This document shows positions 9,485 through 18,787 of a DNA stretch of 64,000 nucleotides, piece after piece. Positions within the stretch are counted from its first letter, which is position 1. The number at the start of each line of letters is the position of its first letter. The stretch is from Roseiflexus sp034432635. Its GTDB lineage: Bacteria; Chloroflexota; Chloroflexia; Chloroflexales; Roseiflexaceae. The position numbers and the translations under genes are program-made. The stretch is taken from NCBI GenBank assembly GCA_034432635.1, contig DAOUBK010000045.1, forward strand, positions 18,216-82,215, written 5' to 3'. The notes beneath the pieces were generated by a model that worked only from the letters and a program-made list of their open reading frames with translations, ran no database searches and was not told the origin of the DNA.

Positions 9485-9862
9485 TCTCTCGCCCCTGTCC
9501 CTACCGGTATGCTTCCCGATGCCTTCGCCGTGCCCGGCGCCTATGGCGACCTGCTCACCGTCGTCCTGGCGTTTCTCGCGCTGGTCGCGCTACGGGCGCA
9601 CTGGCGTGGTGCGCTCATCATCGTCTGGCTCTTTTCACCGGTTGGTCTGCTCGATTTCGTCAACGCCTTCGCCCAGGGGATATGGAATGGCGTCGCTGCG
9701 CAGTATGCCCTTGGTCCGGGCTGGTTCATCCCGACCTTCGCCGTACCGGCTTTCGTTATCACCCATGTTCTGGTGATCTTGCTCCTCGTCACACGTGGCG
9801 CCACGTACCACGCGGTCGATTCGTCTCTCCACCTCGAGCCCCGAAAGGAACGCCTCCTGTGA
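9485..9862 (+). pseudogene. C-terminal fragment of a small polytopic membrane protein
   Basis: A frame different from the DUF3592 fragment encodes APVPTGMLPDAFAVPGAYGD and then three strongly hydrophobic segments (LLTVVLAFLALVALRA; GALIIVWLFSPVGLLDFV; FIPTFAVPAFVITHVLVILL), ending at 9862. An ATG exists at 9509 with no ribosome site. The start in mid-protein and the abrupt join to the preceding fragment suggest the 3' end of a multi-TM gene whose front was deleted. It could instead be a short functional protein of 117 aa from 9509. Confidence 0.5.
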
Positions 9863-10249
9863 ACGAGTGCTCAGCAGATCACACATGGCACTCCACCGCG
9901 GGTTCGCTTCCGTAGAGAACCTATCACCCGGTTTCACGTGTGATCAGGTGACAGCAGGAGGAGCAAGGCAGCCGCGCCCCTCCTCTTATACGTTCTCTGC
10001 CCCCTGAACCCATAAGGGGGAAGGGAGCTGGGATCATCTCACACAGCGAGCGTTTTCTGGCATCTCCGGGAGTTGCACGCTCCCGGTACGGCAGGGCGCA
10101 GGCGCGCCGATGCGTTGCGGCGCGCATCCGCACCGGACGCATCGGTAGGGGTGCACGACCGTGCGCCCCTACCGGTTCACATCGCGAGAATGTTCGACGG
10201 ATGGGTCATGCATAGCCCTGGGAAACAGGAGGATGGGAAACACAGGCGA
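9863..10249. repeat. Gene-free spacer with GC-rich inverted repeats
   Basis: No gene seen. Two clear hairpins occur: CCGGGAG/CTCCCGG at 10066-10086, and a longer one at 10143-10174 whose 14-base arms (CGGTAGGGGTGCAC and GTGCGCCCCTACCG) flank a GACC loop with one wobble. A CCCCCT/AGGGGG pair lies near 10001-10020. They have the look of interspersed repeats and none has a T-tract. Confidence 0.55.
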
Positions 10250-11473
10250 TTACTCCCACGTGCGCTCATCAACGAACGGTCTGGCGCCCTCGGACAGGCT
10301 GGAGACGATCTCGACCCGGCAGTGGAGTTTGAGCGCATCGTACAGCGCCTGTTCAGCAACCGTCTTCAGTTCCGTTGCGTCGGCGTCTGCTGCTGGCACA
10401 ATCCGGCAGATCAGGTCGTCGCGATGGTGTTCACGGACGACGACGGCCTGATAGCCTGCAACACCTGCAATGCTGCGCATGGCTTCATCGACATGCCGCG
10501 GATGCACGAAGATCCCACGCACCTTCACGCTGTCGCCACTGCGACCAAGCCACCCCACCAGGCGTGGCGTCGGAATGACTGTCGGTTGCCCTGGTTCCAT
10601 GACCGCCGACAGATCGCCGACGGCAAAGCGCACCAGGATGTAATCACGCCGGAACAGCGTCACCACGACTTCGCCGGTCTGTCCAGGCGGCAACGGCTCG
10701 CCACTGTTCAGATCGCACACCTGCACCAGCGCATCGGTCGGCAGATGCCACCCAACGCGCTCCGGACCGTTGTACCCCAGGTTGCCGGTTTCGGCAGTGC
10801 CGTAGCCGTCGTACACAAGGATGCCATACCGTTCCTCGAAGAGCGTTCGCAATGAAGGGGGGAGCGGCTCGGCGGCAACAAATGCTTTGTTCAAGGTCCA
10901 GGAACGCGGGTCGTACCCCTGCTCGACGGCGCGTTCCAGCAGCGCCTTCAGATAACTGGGCAACCCAGCGTATGCCGTAATCCCCAGGTGCGCCAGCGCC
11001 TCGATCTGCTGCGCCTGACTCCCAATGCCGCCTGGAATGACCGTGCATCCCACTGCCCGCGCACCTTCCTCGAACATCACACCGGCGGGTGTCAGGTGGT
11101 AGCCGAAACAGTTCAGAACGAGGTCGTCGGGACCAAACCCGGCGGCGCGGAATGCTGGCGCCCAACGCCAGGAATCCAGTTCGTCCGGCTCCGGGTCGTA
11201 GATCGGACCCGGCGACTGGAATATCCGGCGTAGTGCCGACAGCGGAACCGTGAGCATCCCACCCAGGCCCGGACCCTGACGTTGAATGTCCACCAGGTGC
11301 TCTTTGCGCAACACGGGTAGTCTGGCTAGATCGGCGGCGGTCCGAATGTCGTCCGGCGTCAGACCGGCTGCGTCCATACGTCGTCGAAACGCGGGTGAAT
11401 GATCGTATCCGTAGGCGACAACCTCGCGCACCTGTGCATCGAAACCGGTGTAGAATGTCTGGAGATCGATCAT
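10250..11473 (-). CDS. paaK: Phenylacetate-CoA ligase-like (PaaK family) enzyme
   Basis: 407 aa adenylate-forming ligase expected to join an aryl or other carboxylic acid to CoA with ATP in the cytoplasm. The start at 11473 (MIDLQTFYTGF) avoids overlap with livF; an upstream ATG at 11560 is in frame. Visible features are the PaaK-type opening (VREVVAYGYDHSPAFRRRM; LTPDDIRTAADLARLPVLRK), a central nucleotide-binding region (AGLPSYLKALLERA; YDGYGTAETGNLGYN) and the C-terminal hinge (LGRSGDSVKVRGIFVHPRHV). It is the last gene of a minus-strand operon with LIV-type ABC genes and a second CoA ligase, so it probably activates the imported substrate or a derivative. True phenylacetate specificity is not shown, so the symbol is by family only. 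Confidence 0.8.
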   Translation of the reverse strand: MIDLQTFYTGFDAQVREVVAYGYDHSPAFRRRMDAAGLTPDDIRTAADLARLPVLRKEHLVDIQRQGPGLGGMLTVPLSALRRIFQSPGPIYDPEPDELDSWRWAPAFRAAGFGPDDLVLNCFGYHLTPAGVMFEEGARAVGCTVIPGGIGSQAQQIEALAHLGITAYAGLPSYLKALLERAVEQGYDPRSWTLNKAFVAAEPLPPSLRTLFEERYGILVYDGYGTAETGNLGYNGPERVGWHLPTDALVQVCDLNSGEPLPPGQTGEVVVTLFRRDYILVRFAVGDLSAVMEPGQPTVIPTPRLVGWLGRSGDSVKVRGIFVHPRHVDEAMRSIAGVAGYQAVVVREHHRDDLICRIVPAADADATELKTVAEQALYDALKLHCRVEIVSSLSEGARPFVDERTWE

Positions 11474-11489
11474 ATGCGGTATCCACGCT

Positions 11490-12281
11490 CTATGAGAGCC
11501 AGCGTTTGCGCCGTTTGTAGGTTTTGACCTCGCGGTAACTCTTGCGCCGCCCGATTTCATTCAGTCCCAGATAGAACTCACGCACGTCAGGGTTGTCCTT
11601 CAGATCGTCTGGCGATCCTTCGAGCACGATCCGACCGTTCTCCATAATGTAGGCATAATCAGCGGATTCGAGCGCCAGTCGCGCGTTTTGTTCCACCAGC
11701 AGGATGGTCACCCCGCGCTCCTGGTTGATCTGCCGGATGATGCGAAAGATCTCCTCCACCAGCAACGGCGCCAGCCCAAGCGACGGTTCATCGAGCATGA
11801 TAAGTTTGGGATGTGCCATAAGCGCCCGTCCAATCGCAAGCATCTGTTGCTCACCGCCGCTTAGAAAACCTGAAATCTGCCGACAGCGCTCTCTCAGGCG
11901 CGGGAAGTAGGAGTAGACCAGTTCCAGGTTCTGGTCAAACCCTTTCCTACCACTCGTGTACGCTCCGGCGCGCAGGTTCTCTTCGACCGTCAGATGCTCG
12001 AAGACGCGCCGCCCCTCCAAAACCTGAAAGATGCCCATGCGCACGATATCGGCGGCGTCCTTCTTGTGGATCGGTTGACCGAGAAAGCGGATCTCGCCGT
12101 CGGTCACTTCGCCGTTCTCCGGCTTCAGCAAACCAGAGATCGCCTTGAGCGTCGTGCTCTTACCGGCGCCGTTGGCGCCGAGCAGGGCAACGATGCGGCC
12201 CTCCGGAACTGCGAGCGACAGTCCCTTGAGCACCAGCACGACATCGTTGTAGATCACCTCGACGTTGTTGAGGGCAAGCAT
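11490..12281 (-). CDS. livF: LIV-type ABC transporter ATPase (LivF)
   Basis: 263 aa ATPase of a branched-chain amino acid-type importer. Walker A is GANGAGKST (35-43), the ABC signature is LSGGEQQ (140-146), Walker B is LIMLDEP (~160-166), and the H-loop region reads ILLVEQNARLAL. It works with LivG (17567-18367) and permeases LivH and LivM. A basic tail (residues ~245-263, KRRKRW) extends past the usual LivF end. The gene sits between the binding-protein gene and the PaaK-like gene, 16 bp from the latter. Confidence 0.93.
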   Translation of the reverse strand: MLALNNVEVIYNDVVLVLKGLSLAVPEGRIVALLGANGAGKSTTLKAISGLLKPENGEVTDGEIRFLGQPIHKKDAADIVRMGIFQVLEGRRVFEHLTVEENLRAGAYTSGRKGFDQNLELVYSYFPRLRERCRQISGFLSGGEQQMLAIGRALMAHPKLIMLDEPSLGLAPLLVEEIFRIIRQINQERGVTILLVEQNARLALESADYAYIMENGRIVLEGSPDDLKDNPDVREFYLGLNEIGRRKSYREVKTYKRRKRWLS

Positions 12282-12380
12282 CGGCTACATCTACCTTCCT
12301 TCTCCCCTGCCATTTGTGCCGATCTGCAATCGGTGTAGTTGCGCGCACTGCCGGCACACAACCACACCGTCGTTCGACAA

Positions 12381-13616
12381 CTATTTCGCGCTGATAAAGT
12401 CGGTGATCGCCACCCACTTGCCATTCTGCACACGGAACATCCGCAGCGACTTCACACCGGCATGGTCGGTAGTGCTGAAGACTACCGGCAACGTTACACC
12501 GCCGGTGTCAATCGGACCCATCGTTTCAAGAGTGTTCTTGATACTCTCACCGGTCAACTCTTTACCGTCCTTCAGCGTGCGTTCGATACCGGTCACCAGA
12601 ATGGACATCGCCGTCCATCCCTGGACGAACGTGCTGTCGGCGCCACCATAGTCGATCCCCTTTTCGCGCGCAAAGTCGAGTGCCACCTTTGCGCCTTCGG
12701 CTTCCGGGCTGAACGGGATGGCGCCGACCACCCCTTCGGCATCTGCACCGGCGAGTTTGATCAGCAGTTCATTGGCGCACCAGTTCATGCAGACGAACTG
12801 TACATCGAGACCCAGGCTCTTCGCATTCTTGATCGCCAGCGCAGCCGGACTCGACACATTCTGGAGAAAGACGTAGTTGGCGCCAAAATCGCGAATCTGA
12901 GTCAACTGCGGCGTCAGGTCGGTAGCGCCGCGCGGCGACGGCACCTCCAGTGGGGTCTCGACGCCGTTCGCGGTTGCAAAGGCAGTACCATCAGCCAGCG
13001 GCGACCGTCCGAAGGGGCTATCGTTGATCAGGTAGGCGAACTTCGGCGTGCCGCTCTTTCCTTTCGCCTTCCAGTCGTCGAGCGCCCACTTCATGGCGAT
13101 GATCAGTTGATCGGAGTAGGTAGGAGCGACCAGGAAGTTGTAAGGCGTCTCAGCCGGATTCGCCAGCGTTGCCGAGTACGATGCCGAGATGAACGGGATC
13201 TTGTCTGCCGAAATCTTCGCCTTGAGCGCCTCGGTATCGCCGGTGCCCCAGCCGGAGAACACCACCACCCTATCCTGGGTGACGAACTGGGTGTAGAGTT
13301 CCTCGGCGCGTGGCACCTCATAGGCATAATCCTGACTGATCAGTTGCAACTGGCGACCGGCAACGCCGCCATTGGCATTCTTCCACTCGATGAAGGCAAT
13401 CTGTCCTTTGGAGTAGGGAGTTCCAACGTCCGCAGTAGCGCCGGTGAGGTCGAAGATCGCGCCGATTTTGATCGGCGGTCCGCCGGATGGGCTCTCCCCG
13501 CCGGTTCCGCCGTCGGTGGCGGGTGGTTGCGATTGCTGTCCGCCGCATGCCGCCAACAGGACAGCTAGTGCCAGCATCAGTGCGAGCAAGTTGAACCATC
13601 GTCGTTCGTTGCGCAT
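12381..13616 (-). CDS. LIV-type substrate-binding lipoprotein
   Basis: 411 aa periplasmic-binding-protein type I receptor for the ABC importer. The N-terminus is a lipoprotein signal with lipobox LLAAC (Cys24), then a short Gly/Ser/Pro spacer. The mature fold opens with IKIGAIFDLTGATADVGTPY and contains YEVPRAEELYTQFVTQDRVV and FSGWGTGDTEALK, typical of LivK/urea/amide receptors. Its place between livM and livF fixes its partner. The ligand is not evident from sequence; two CoA ligases in the operon point to an organic or aromatic acid more than an amino acid. A spacer of about 100 bp separates it from livF. Confidence 0.9.
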   Translation of the reverse strand: MRNERRWFNLLALMLALAVLLAACGGQQSQPPATDGGTGGESPSGGPPIKIGAIFDLTGATADVGTPYSKGQIAFIEWKNANGGVAGRQLQLISQDYAYEVPRAEELYTQFVTQDRVVVFSGWGTGDTEALKAKISADKIPFISASYSATLANPAETPYNFLVAPTYSDQLIIAMKWALDDWKAKGKSGTPKFAYLINDSPFGRSPLADGTAFATANGVETPLEVPSPRGATDLTPQLTQIRDFGANYVFLQNVSSPAALAIKNAKSLGLDVQFVCMNWCANELLIKLAGADAEGVVGAIPFSPEAEGAKVALDFAREKGIDYGGADSTFVQGWTAMSILVTGIERTLKDGKELTGESIKNTLETMGPIDTGGVTLPVVFSTTDHAGVKSLRMFRVQNGKWVAITDFISAK

Positions 13617-13637
13617 TCTGTCCTCCTTATCGTAAAC

Positions 13638-14696
13638 CTAATAACTAAACGGCCATAACCGGAAGTAATCCTTGACATTGCGCCACATCTTAACAATCCC
13701 TTCGGGTTCGAAGATAAGGAAAAGGATGATCGCCAAACCAAACGCACCCTGCTGCATGTACGGCAGGTAGGAATTGATATTCGGCACCACGTCGCTCAGT
13801 GCGCGCGCCAAATTAGACAGCATCGCCGGCAACAGCATCATAAAAGCAGCGCCGTAGATTGAACCAGACACGCTGCCCAATCCACCAATGATAATCATCG
13901 CCAGGTAGAGGATGCTGGTATCGATGGTAAATCGTTCCCACGAAATAATGCCACGGTAGTGCGCCGTCAGCGCGCCAGCCAGCCCGGCGAAGAACGAGGA
14001 CGTGGCAAAGGCAAGCAGCTTGTAGCGGAAGATGTCAACCCCGATGACCTGGGCGGCGATGTCCTGATCGCGAATTGCCACGAATGCACGCCCGGCGCGT
14101 GAGCGGAACAGATTGCTGACAAAGAGGGCTGTCAGCGCCAGGAAACCGACCGTAATCCAGTAGAAGACGAAATCATTATTACCGAACGTACTGAGCGGTA
14201 CACCGAAGAGGTTGTTTGCGGCGGGCGGCAGGGAGAGCGATTCGCCGATGCCGAGCAATTTCCCATGGGTGAGCAGCCAGATAATGATCTCCTGTGATGC
14301 CAGAGTTGCAATCGCCAGATAGAGACCTTTGAGACGCGCCGACGGCAACCCGAAGAAAGCGCCGACCAGCGCGGTGAACAGGCCGGCAACCGGAATGGTG
14401 ACCCACATCGGCGTCTCCAGGCGAACAGCGAGCAAACCCGCAGTATACGCGCCAACCGCCAGGAATCCGCCGTGACCGATACTGATCTGACCGGTATACC
14501 CCACCAAAATGTTGAGACCGATCGCGCCAATCGCAGCGATGGCGATGGTATTCGCCAGGTTCAGCCAGTAACGGTCGGCGAGCCAGGGGAAGATCAGCAC
14601 GGCGATCAGCACTACAACAAGCCGTACTCGCTGTGGCCAGTAGGGGCGCAACGCCATATCGTCGGTATACGACGTATGGAATGTTCCGCTTTGCAT
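13638..14696 (-). CDS. livM: LIV-type ABC permease (LivM)
   Basis: 352 aa inner-membrane permease. After a short N-terminal tail it has many hydrophobic helices, the LivM hallmark NILVGYTGQISIGHGGFLAV (~64-83), and the cytoplasmic coupling stretch near GRAFVAIRDQDIAAQVIGVD. The assigned ATG at 14696 has GGGGTG upstream; an internal ATG at residue 14 is possible. It is 15 bp from livH and forms the channel with it. Confidence 0.93.
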   Translation of the reverse strand: MQSGTFHTSYTDDMALRPYWPQRVRLVVVLIAVLIFPWLADRYWLNLANTIAIAAIGAIGLNILVGYTGQISIGHGGFLAVGAYTAGLLAVRLETPMWVTIPVAGLFTALVGAFFGLPSARLKGLYLAIATLASQEIIIWLLTHGKLLGIGESLSLPPAANNLFGVPLSTFGNNDFVFYWITVGFLALTALFVSNLFRSRAGRAFVAIRDQDIAAQVIGVDIFRYKLLAFATSSFFAGLAGALTAHYRGIISWERFTIDTSILYLAMIIIGGLGSVSGSIYGAAFMMLLPAMLSNLARALSDVVPNINSYLPYMQQGAFGLAIILFLIFEPEGIVKMWRNVKDYFRLWPFSY

Positions 14697-14711
14697 CGCG
14701 ACACCCCGTTT

Positions 14712-15593
14712 CTACACGCGCTCGATGATCCGCTGACCGAACAGACCGTAAGGACGCACCAGGAGTATCAGCAGGAGCACAATGAAGGGAACGACTTCAC
14801 CCATGCCGAGTTCGGGCGGCAGATACCCACCGGCGAACGATTGCAGCAACCCGATGATCAAACCACCGACAATCGCTCCGGGAACACTGTCGAGACCACC
14901 CAGGATCACCACCGGGAAGACCAGCAGACCAACGCGGGCAATCTGACCGGAGACCCCGCCGAAGATGCTCATCAGCAGGATACCGCCGACCGACGCTGTT
15001 ACTGCGGCAATAGCCCAGGCAATCGCCCACACCTGCTTGACGCTGATCCCCATGCTCAACGCCGCCTGCTGATCGTCGGCGACGGCACGCATCGCGATCC
15101 CTTCCCGACTGTAGCGAAAAAAGAGGGTGAGCAGCGCGAAGAGGGCCAACGCCAGCACAATCGCCCAGAGCCGGTCTGCACCAACGCTCGCCCCAAACAG
15201 GGTGATGGTATCACGCGGGAGAAACTGCGGCGCTGTGCGCGGCGTCACACCCCAGATGCTGCCGATGATCGCGCGCAACAGCGACGACAGCCCGATGGTG
15301 ACCATAATGACCGAGATAGCCGGTTCACCGATCAGCGGACGCAAGACGAGTTGCTCGATCAGCACGCCAGTGATCGCTGCCAGCACCACCGCGACAATAA
15401 CGCCAGCCGGCCACCACAACCCGATCATCTCCACCGTGGTATACGTGAGGTAGGCGCCGATCAGCAGCAACTCACCCTGCGCGAAGTTGATCACATCGCT
15501 GCTCTTGTAGATCAGGACAAACCCCAGCGCCACCAGTGCGAAGATCGCACCGTTGGCGACGCCGCTCAGCGTCAGTTGAATGAATTTCTCCAT
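14712..15593 (-). CDS. livH: LIV-type ABC permease (LivH)
   Basis: 293 aa inner-membrane permease. The opening IQLTLSGVANGAIFALVALG followed by FVLIYKSSDVINFAQGELLL is the LivH signature, and a coupling stretch GIAMRAVADDQQAALSMGI is present near residue 170. Length is normal for the family. It lies between the acyl-CoA synthetase gene (17 bp upstream) and livM (15 bp downstream) on one transcript. Confidence 0.94.
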   Translation of the reverse strand: MEKFIQLTLSGVANGAIFALVALGFVLIYKSSDVINFAQGELLLIGAYLTYTTVEMIGLWWPAGVIVAVVLAAITGVLIEQLVLRPLIGEPAISVIMVTIGLSSLLRAIIGSIWGVTPRTAPQFLPRDTITLFGASVGADRLWAIVLALALFALLTLFFRYSREGIAMRAVADDQQAALSMGISVKQVWAIAWAIAAVTASVGGILLMSIFGGVSGQIARVGLLVFPVVILGGLDSVPGAIVGGLIIGLLQSFAGGYLPPELGMGEVVPFIVLLLILLVRPYGLFGQRIIERV

Positions 15594-15610
15594 ACGTCTC
15601 TCCAGCGACG

Positions 15611-17554
15611 CTACCTAGCAAGCGCACGCGCCATCCGACTGCTGGACTCGACCATCTTCGCTTCCTCCAGGTCTTCGATACGCAGGCGCGTTTTGATCAA
15701 CGCCGTCCGACCATCCTGGTAGGTAATCGTGGTCTCGACCTCGATGTCGCTCTGATCGCTGTACAATGACTCCACAATCTCGTGGTAGCGCTCGGCGATC
15801 AGGCGGCGGCGAACTTTACGGGTGCGCGTCAGTTCGCCGTCATCCGCGTCGAGTTCCTTGTGCAGCAGCAGGAATCGTCGGATGCGCGCCGCTGCTGGCA
15901 GATCGGCGTTAGCGCGCTCCACGTCCTTGCGGATCAGCGTGTAGACCTCCGGTTTTTGCGTCAGATCGGTGTAGGTCGTGTAGGAAATCTGCGCATTCTC
16001 AGCCCACTTCCCCGCATTGGCAAAGTCGATATTGATGATCGCGGTGACGAAGGGCCAGTTGCCGCCGAACACGACTGCTTCTTTGATATAGGGACTGAAC
16101 TTCAGTTTATTTTCGATGAACTGCGGTGAGAAGATCGTGCCATCGCTGAGCGTCATCACGTCATTCGCGCGATCGATCACCACCAGGTGCCCGTCTTCGT
16201 CGAAGTAGCCTGCATCGCCACTGTGCAACCAGCCATCCCGCAATGTTTCGGCAGTCGCTTCGGGGTTGCGGTAGTAGCCGATGAATACCGATGGACTTTT
16301 GACCAGAATCTCGCCATTCGCGGCGATCCGAACCTCGGTTTTGGGCAGGGGCGTGCCAACTGTCTGGAACTTAATTTGCCCGTCGCGGTGAATAACGCTG
16401 AGACCGGCGCTTTCGGTCTGACCATAGACCTGCTTCAGATTGACGCCAATGGCGTGATAGAAACGAAAGACATCAGGACCGAGGGCGGCGCCGCCGGTGT
16501 AGGCGCGCTTGATGAAGCGTAACCCCAGATGATCCTTCAGTTCCTCGAAGACGAGCAGGCGCGCCAGCGCATACTTCAGGCGCAGAAACATGCCTGGCTT
16601 CACCCCGTTGAAGCGTGCATCGGCAACCGCGTACCCCTGACGCAACGCCCATTCGTAGACAGCCCGTTTGAGCCGTGTGGTGTCCTGGATTTTCACCTGC
16701 ACCTGCGAGAGCATATTCTCCCAGATACGCGGCGGCGAAAACATCACCCGCGGACCAATCTCACGAATGTTCTCCTGCACCGTATCGGTCGACTCCGGAA
16801 AATTGATCGTCAGGCCGCACTGGAGACCGGCAGCCACGGTGATCATCTGTTCGCCGACCCACGCCAGCGGTAGAAAACTCACAAACTCATCGTCCGGTCG
16901 CAGTGGATCGACCTCCAGCAGCCCGGCACCCTGACTGATCAGATTGCGATGGGTCAGCATCGCCAGTTTGGGTCTGCCCGTCGTGCCCGACGTGGTCGAG
17001 AGAATGGCAATATCGTCGGGATGCCCCTGCGCCACTTCGGCTTCAAACAAACCGGGATGGGCGCGATCAAAGTCGCGCCCCATCGCTTCTATTTCGGGAA
17101 AACCGGCGAGGTATGGCTCACGATAATTGCGCAACCCTTTCGGCTCGTAGTAAATGACCTTGAGCACGCCGCACAGTCGGGGCCAGATTTCGATGATTTT
17201 ATCGACCTGTTCCTGATCCTCTGCCACAATCACGCGCGCATCAGAAGCCTCGACCAGGTACCGCACCTCTTCCGCAACCGAGTCCTGGTAGATGCCGATC
17301 GACGCGCCGCCGATCGCCTGAGCAGCCAGTTCGGCGTAGAGCCACTCAGGGCGATTGTCGCCAATAATCGCCACCTTGTCGCCGCGCTCAACGCCCAGTG
17401 CGCGCAGACCCATCGCAAATGCCCGCACATGATCAACAAACTGCCGCCAGGTGACCGTCTGCCAGATGCCGAAATCTTTCTCACGGAGCGCAACCCGGTC
17501 GCCCAAACGCCGGGCATTCTCGATCAACAGGCGCGGAAGCGTCGCATTGTCCAT
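15611..17554 (-). CDS. Long-chain acyl-CoA synthetase-like AMP-binding enzyme
   Basis: 647 aa adenylate-forming enzyme expected to make acyl-CoA from a carboxylate, ATP and CoA. The AMP-binding P-loop reads STTSGTTGRPK (~189-199), followed by YTGGAALGPDVFRFYHAIGV and YGQTESAGLSVI (motif A5), and WLHSGDAGYFDEDGHLVV (motif A8 region). The C-terminus keeps the RTRKVRRRLI stretch near the usual catalytic-lysine region. It is inserted between livG and livH, an arrangement known from aromatic and fatty acid utilisation clusters, so it probably activates the transported acid, with the PaaK-like enzyme at the operon end as a second ligase. Confidence 0.9.
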   Translation of the reverse strand: MDNATLPRLLIENARRLGDRVALREKDFGIWQTVTWRQFVDHVRAFAMGLRALGVERGDKVAIIGDNRPEWLYAELAAQAIGGASIGIYQDSVAEEVRYLVEASDARVIVAEDQEQVDKIIEIWPRLCGVLKVIYYEPKGLRNYREPYLAGFPEIEAMGRDFDRAHPGLFEAEVAQGHPDDIAILSTTSGTTGRPKLAMLTHRNLISQGAGLLEVDPLRPDDEFVSFLPLAWVGEQMITVAAGLQCGLTINFPESTDTVQENIREIGPRVMFSPPRIWENMLSQVQVKIQDTTRLKRAVYEWALRQGYAVADARFNGVKPGMFLRLKYALARLLVFEELKDHLGLRFIKRAYTGGAALGPDVFRFYHAIGVNLKQVYGQTESAGLSVIHRDGQIKFQTVGTPLPKTEVRIAANGEILVKSPSVFIGYYRNPEATAETLRDGWLHSGDAGYFDEDGHLVVIDRANDVMTLSDGTIFSPQFIENKLKFSPYIKEAVVFGGNWPFVTAIINIDFANAGKWAENAQISYTTYTDLTQKPEVYTLIRKDVERANADLPAAARIRRFLLLHKELDADDGELTRTRKVRRRLIAERYHEIVESLYSDQSDIEVETTITYQDGRTALIKTRLRIEDLEEAKMVESSSRMARALAR

Positions 17555-17566
17555 AGTGCCCCATCC

Positions 17567-18367
17567 CTACCGAATTGCATGCTCACGACCAAGATAGGCG
17601 TCGATAACTTTCGGATCGGAACGCACCTCTTCGGGTGTGCCGTCGGCGATCAATTGACCAAACTCCAGCACGGCTACCCGTTCACTGATGTCCATCACCA
17701 CTCCCATGTCGTGTTCGATCAGCACGATAGTAGTTCCGCGTTCCTCGTTCACATCAAGGATGAAGCGCGCCATATCCTCCTTCTCTTCGCTGTTCATCCC
17801 AGCCATCGGTTCGTCGAGCAGCAGCAGACGTGGCGACATGGCAAGCGCGCGGCCGAGTTCAACTCGCTTTTGCAGACCGTAGGGGAGCGTCCCGACGATT
17901 TTTTTGCGGATGGACTGAATTTCGAGCAAGTCGATCACCTGTTCCACCACCTCACGGTGGGCGATCTCTTCGCGCTGCGTGCGTCCCCAGTAGAGACCAC
18001 CACTCAAGACGCCGCTGCGCATGTGGATGTGACGCCCCAGCATCAGGTTGTCGAGCACCGTCATATGGCGGAACAGTTCGATATTCTGGAAAGAACGCGC
18101 AATGCCGAGACGGGCAATAGCGTGGGGCGCCATACCGATGATGGTGCGTCCCTCGAAGCGGATCGCCCCTTGTTGTGGACGGTACAATCCGCTAATACAG
18201 TTGAGCAGACTGGTCTTGCCAGCGCCGTTTGGTCCGATGATGGCTTGAATGGTTCCGGGGTAGATGTCGAAGCGCACGTTTGACAGCGCACGAACCCCAC
18301 CAAAGTTAAGGCTAACTCCATCGATCTCTAGCTGCAGCGGTGACGACGCGCCATTGCCGTTCGTCAT
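17567..18367 (-). CDS. livG: LIV-type ABC transporter ATPase (LivG)
   Basis: 266 aa ATPase and first gene of the operon. The ATG at 18367 is preferred over the upstream one at 18466 because AGGAG lies nearby. Walker A is GPNGAGKTS, the region GIARSFQNIELFRHMTVLDN is typical of LivG, Walker B is LLLLDEP and the H-loop is VLIEHDM. The ABC signature is atypical: PYGLQKRVELGRAL in place of LSxGxQ, a variation common in LivG. It pairs with LivF. Confidence 0.92.
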   Translation of the reverse strand: MTNGNGASSPLQLEIDGVSLNFGGVRALSNVRFDIYPGTIQAIIGPNGAGKTSLLNCISGLYRPQQGAIRFEGRTIIGMAPHAIARLGIARSFQNIELFRHMTVLDNLMLGRHIHMRSGVLSGGLYWGRTQREEIAHREVVEQVIDLLEIQSIRKKIVGTLPYGLQKRVELGRALAMSPRLLLLDEPMAGMNSEEKEDMARFILDVNEERGTTIVLIEHDMGVVMDISERVAVLEFGQLIADGTPEEVRSDPKVIDAYLGREHAIR

Positions 18368-18787
18368 AAGCTCTACTCCTGACCCTGATGCGACCGCGTG
18401 GATTCGCCTTTCAACAGTTGCTCGTTGGAACGCGCTACCGACGTAGCCGGTACATGGGCCGAACAACGACCGGATTTGCGTGACCTGGCGGGTATTGCCG
18501 GTTTGCGATAGATTGCGTGATTTGACGGACGAATGCGGCGTGACAATACTCTTTTACATTGTAACGAGACTCGCCGTTCTGGTCAATCCCGGATCGGTGC
18601 AGCCAGGTTCAGACGCTGTGCAGCATACCACATCGTGCGCAACGCCGGATACCACCAGCATCCCAGACGTCGCCTCTGGCGATCCTTCTGCGCCTTGCCC
18701 TATGTCCCTGTGCTGTGCTGCCGCCGAAAGGATAAGCCGGCACTCGAGACGCGGAACGAGACTCCTAAAAGAAGAGGGGTCATCGTC
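18368..18787. other. Gene-free spacer upstream of the LIV operon
   Basis: No convincing gene on either strand. It holds the promoter region of the LIV operon and the 3' side of glgX. I could not pick out a clear -35/-10 pair or a terminator. Confidence 0.5.

Noticed and set aside
12339..13568. 409-codon plus-strand frame
   Set aside because: Antisense shadow of the binding-protein gene; no family pattern and no ribosome site.
14472..15722. 416-codon plus-strand frame
   Set aside because: Antisense to livM/livH; composition (Gln/Arg/Asp-rich) is typical of a shadow.
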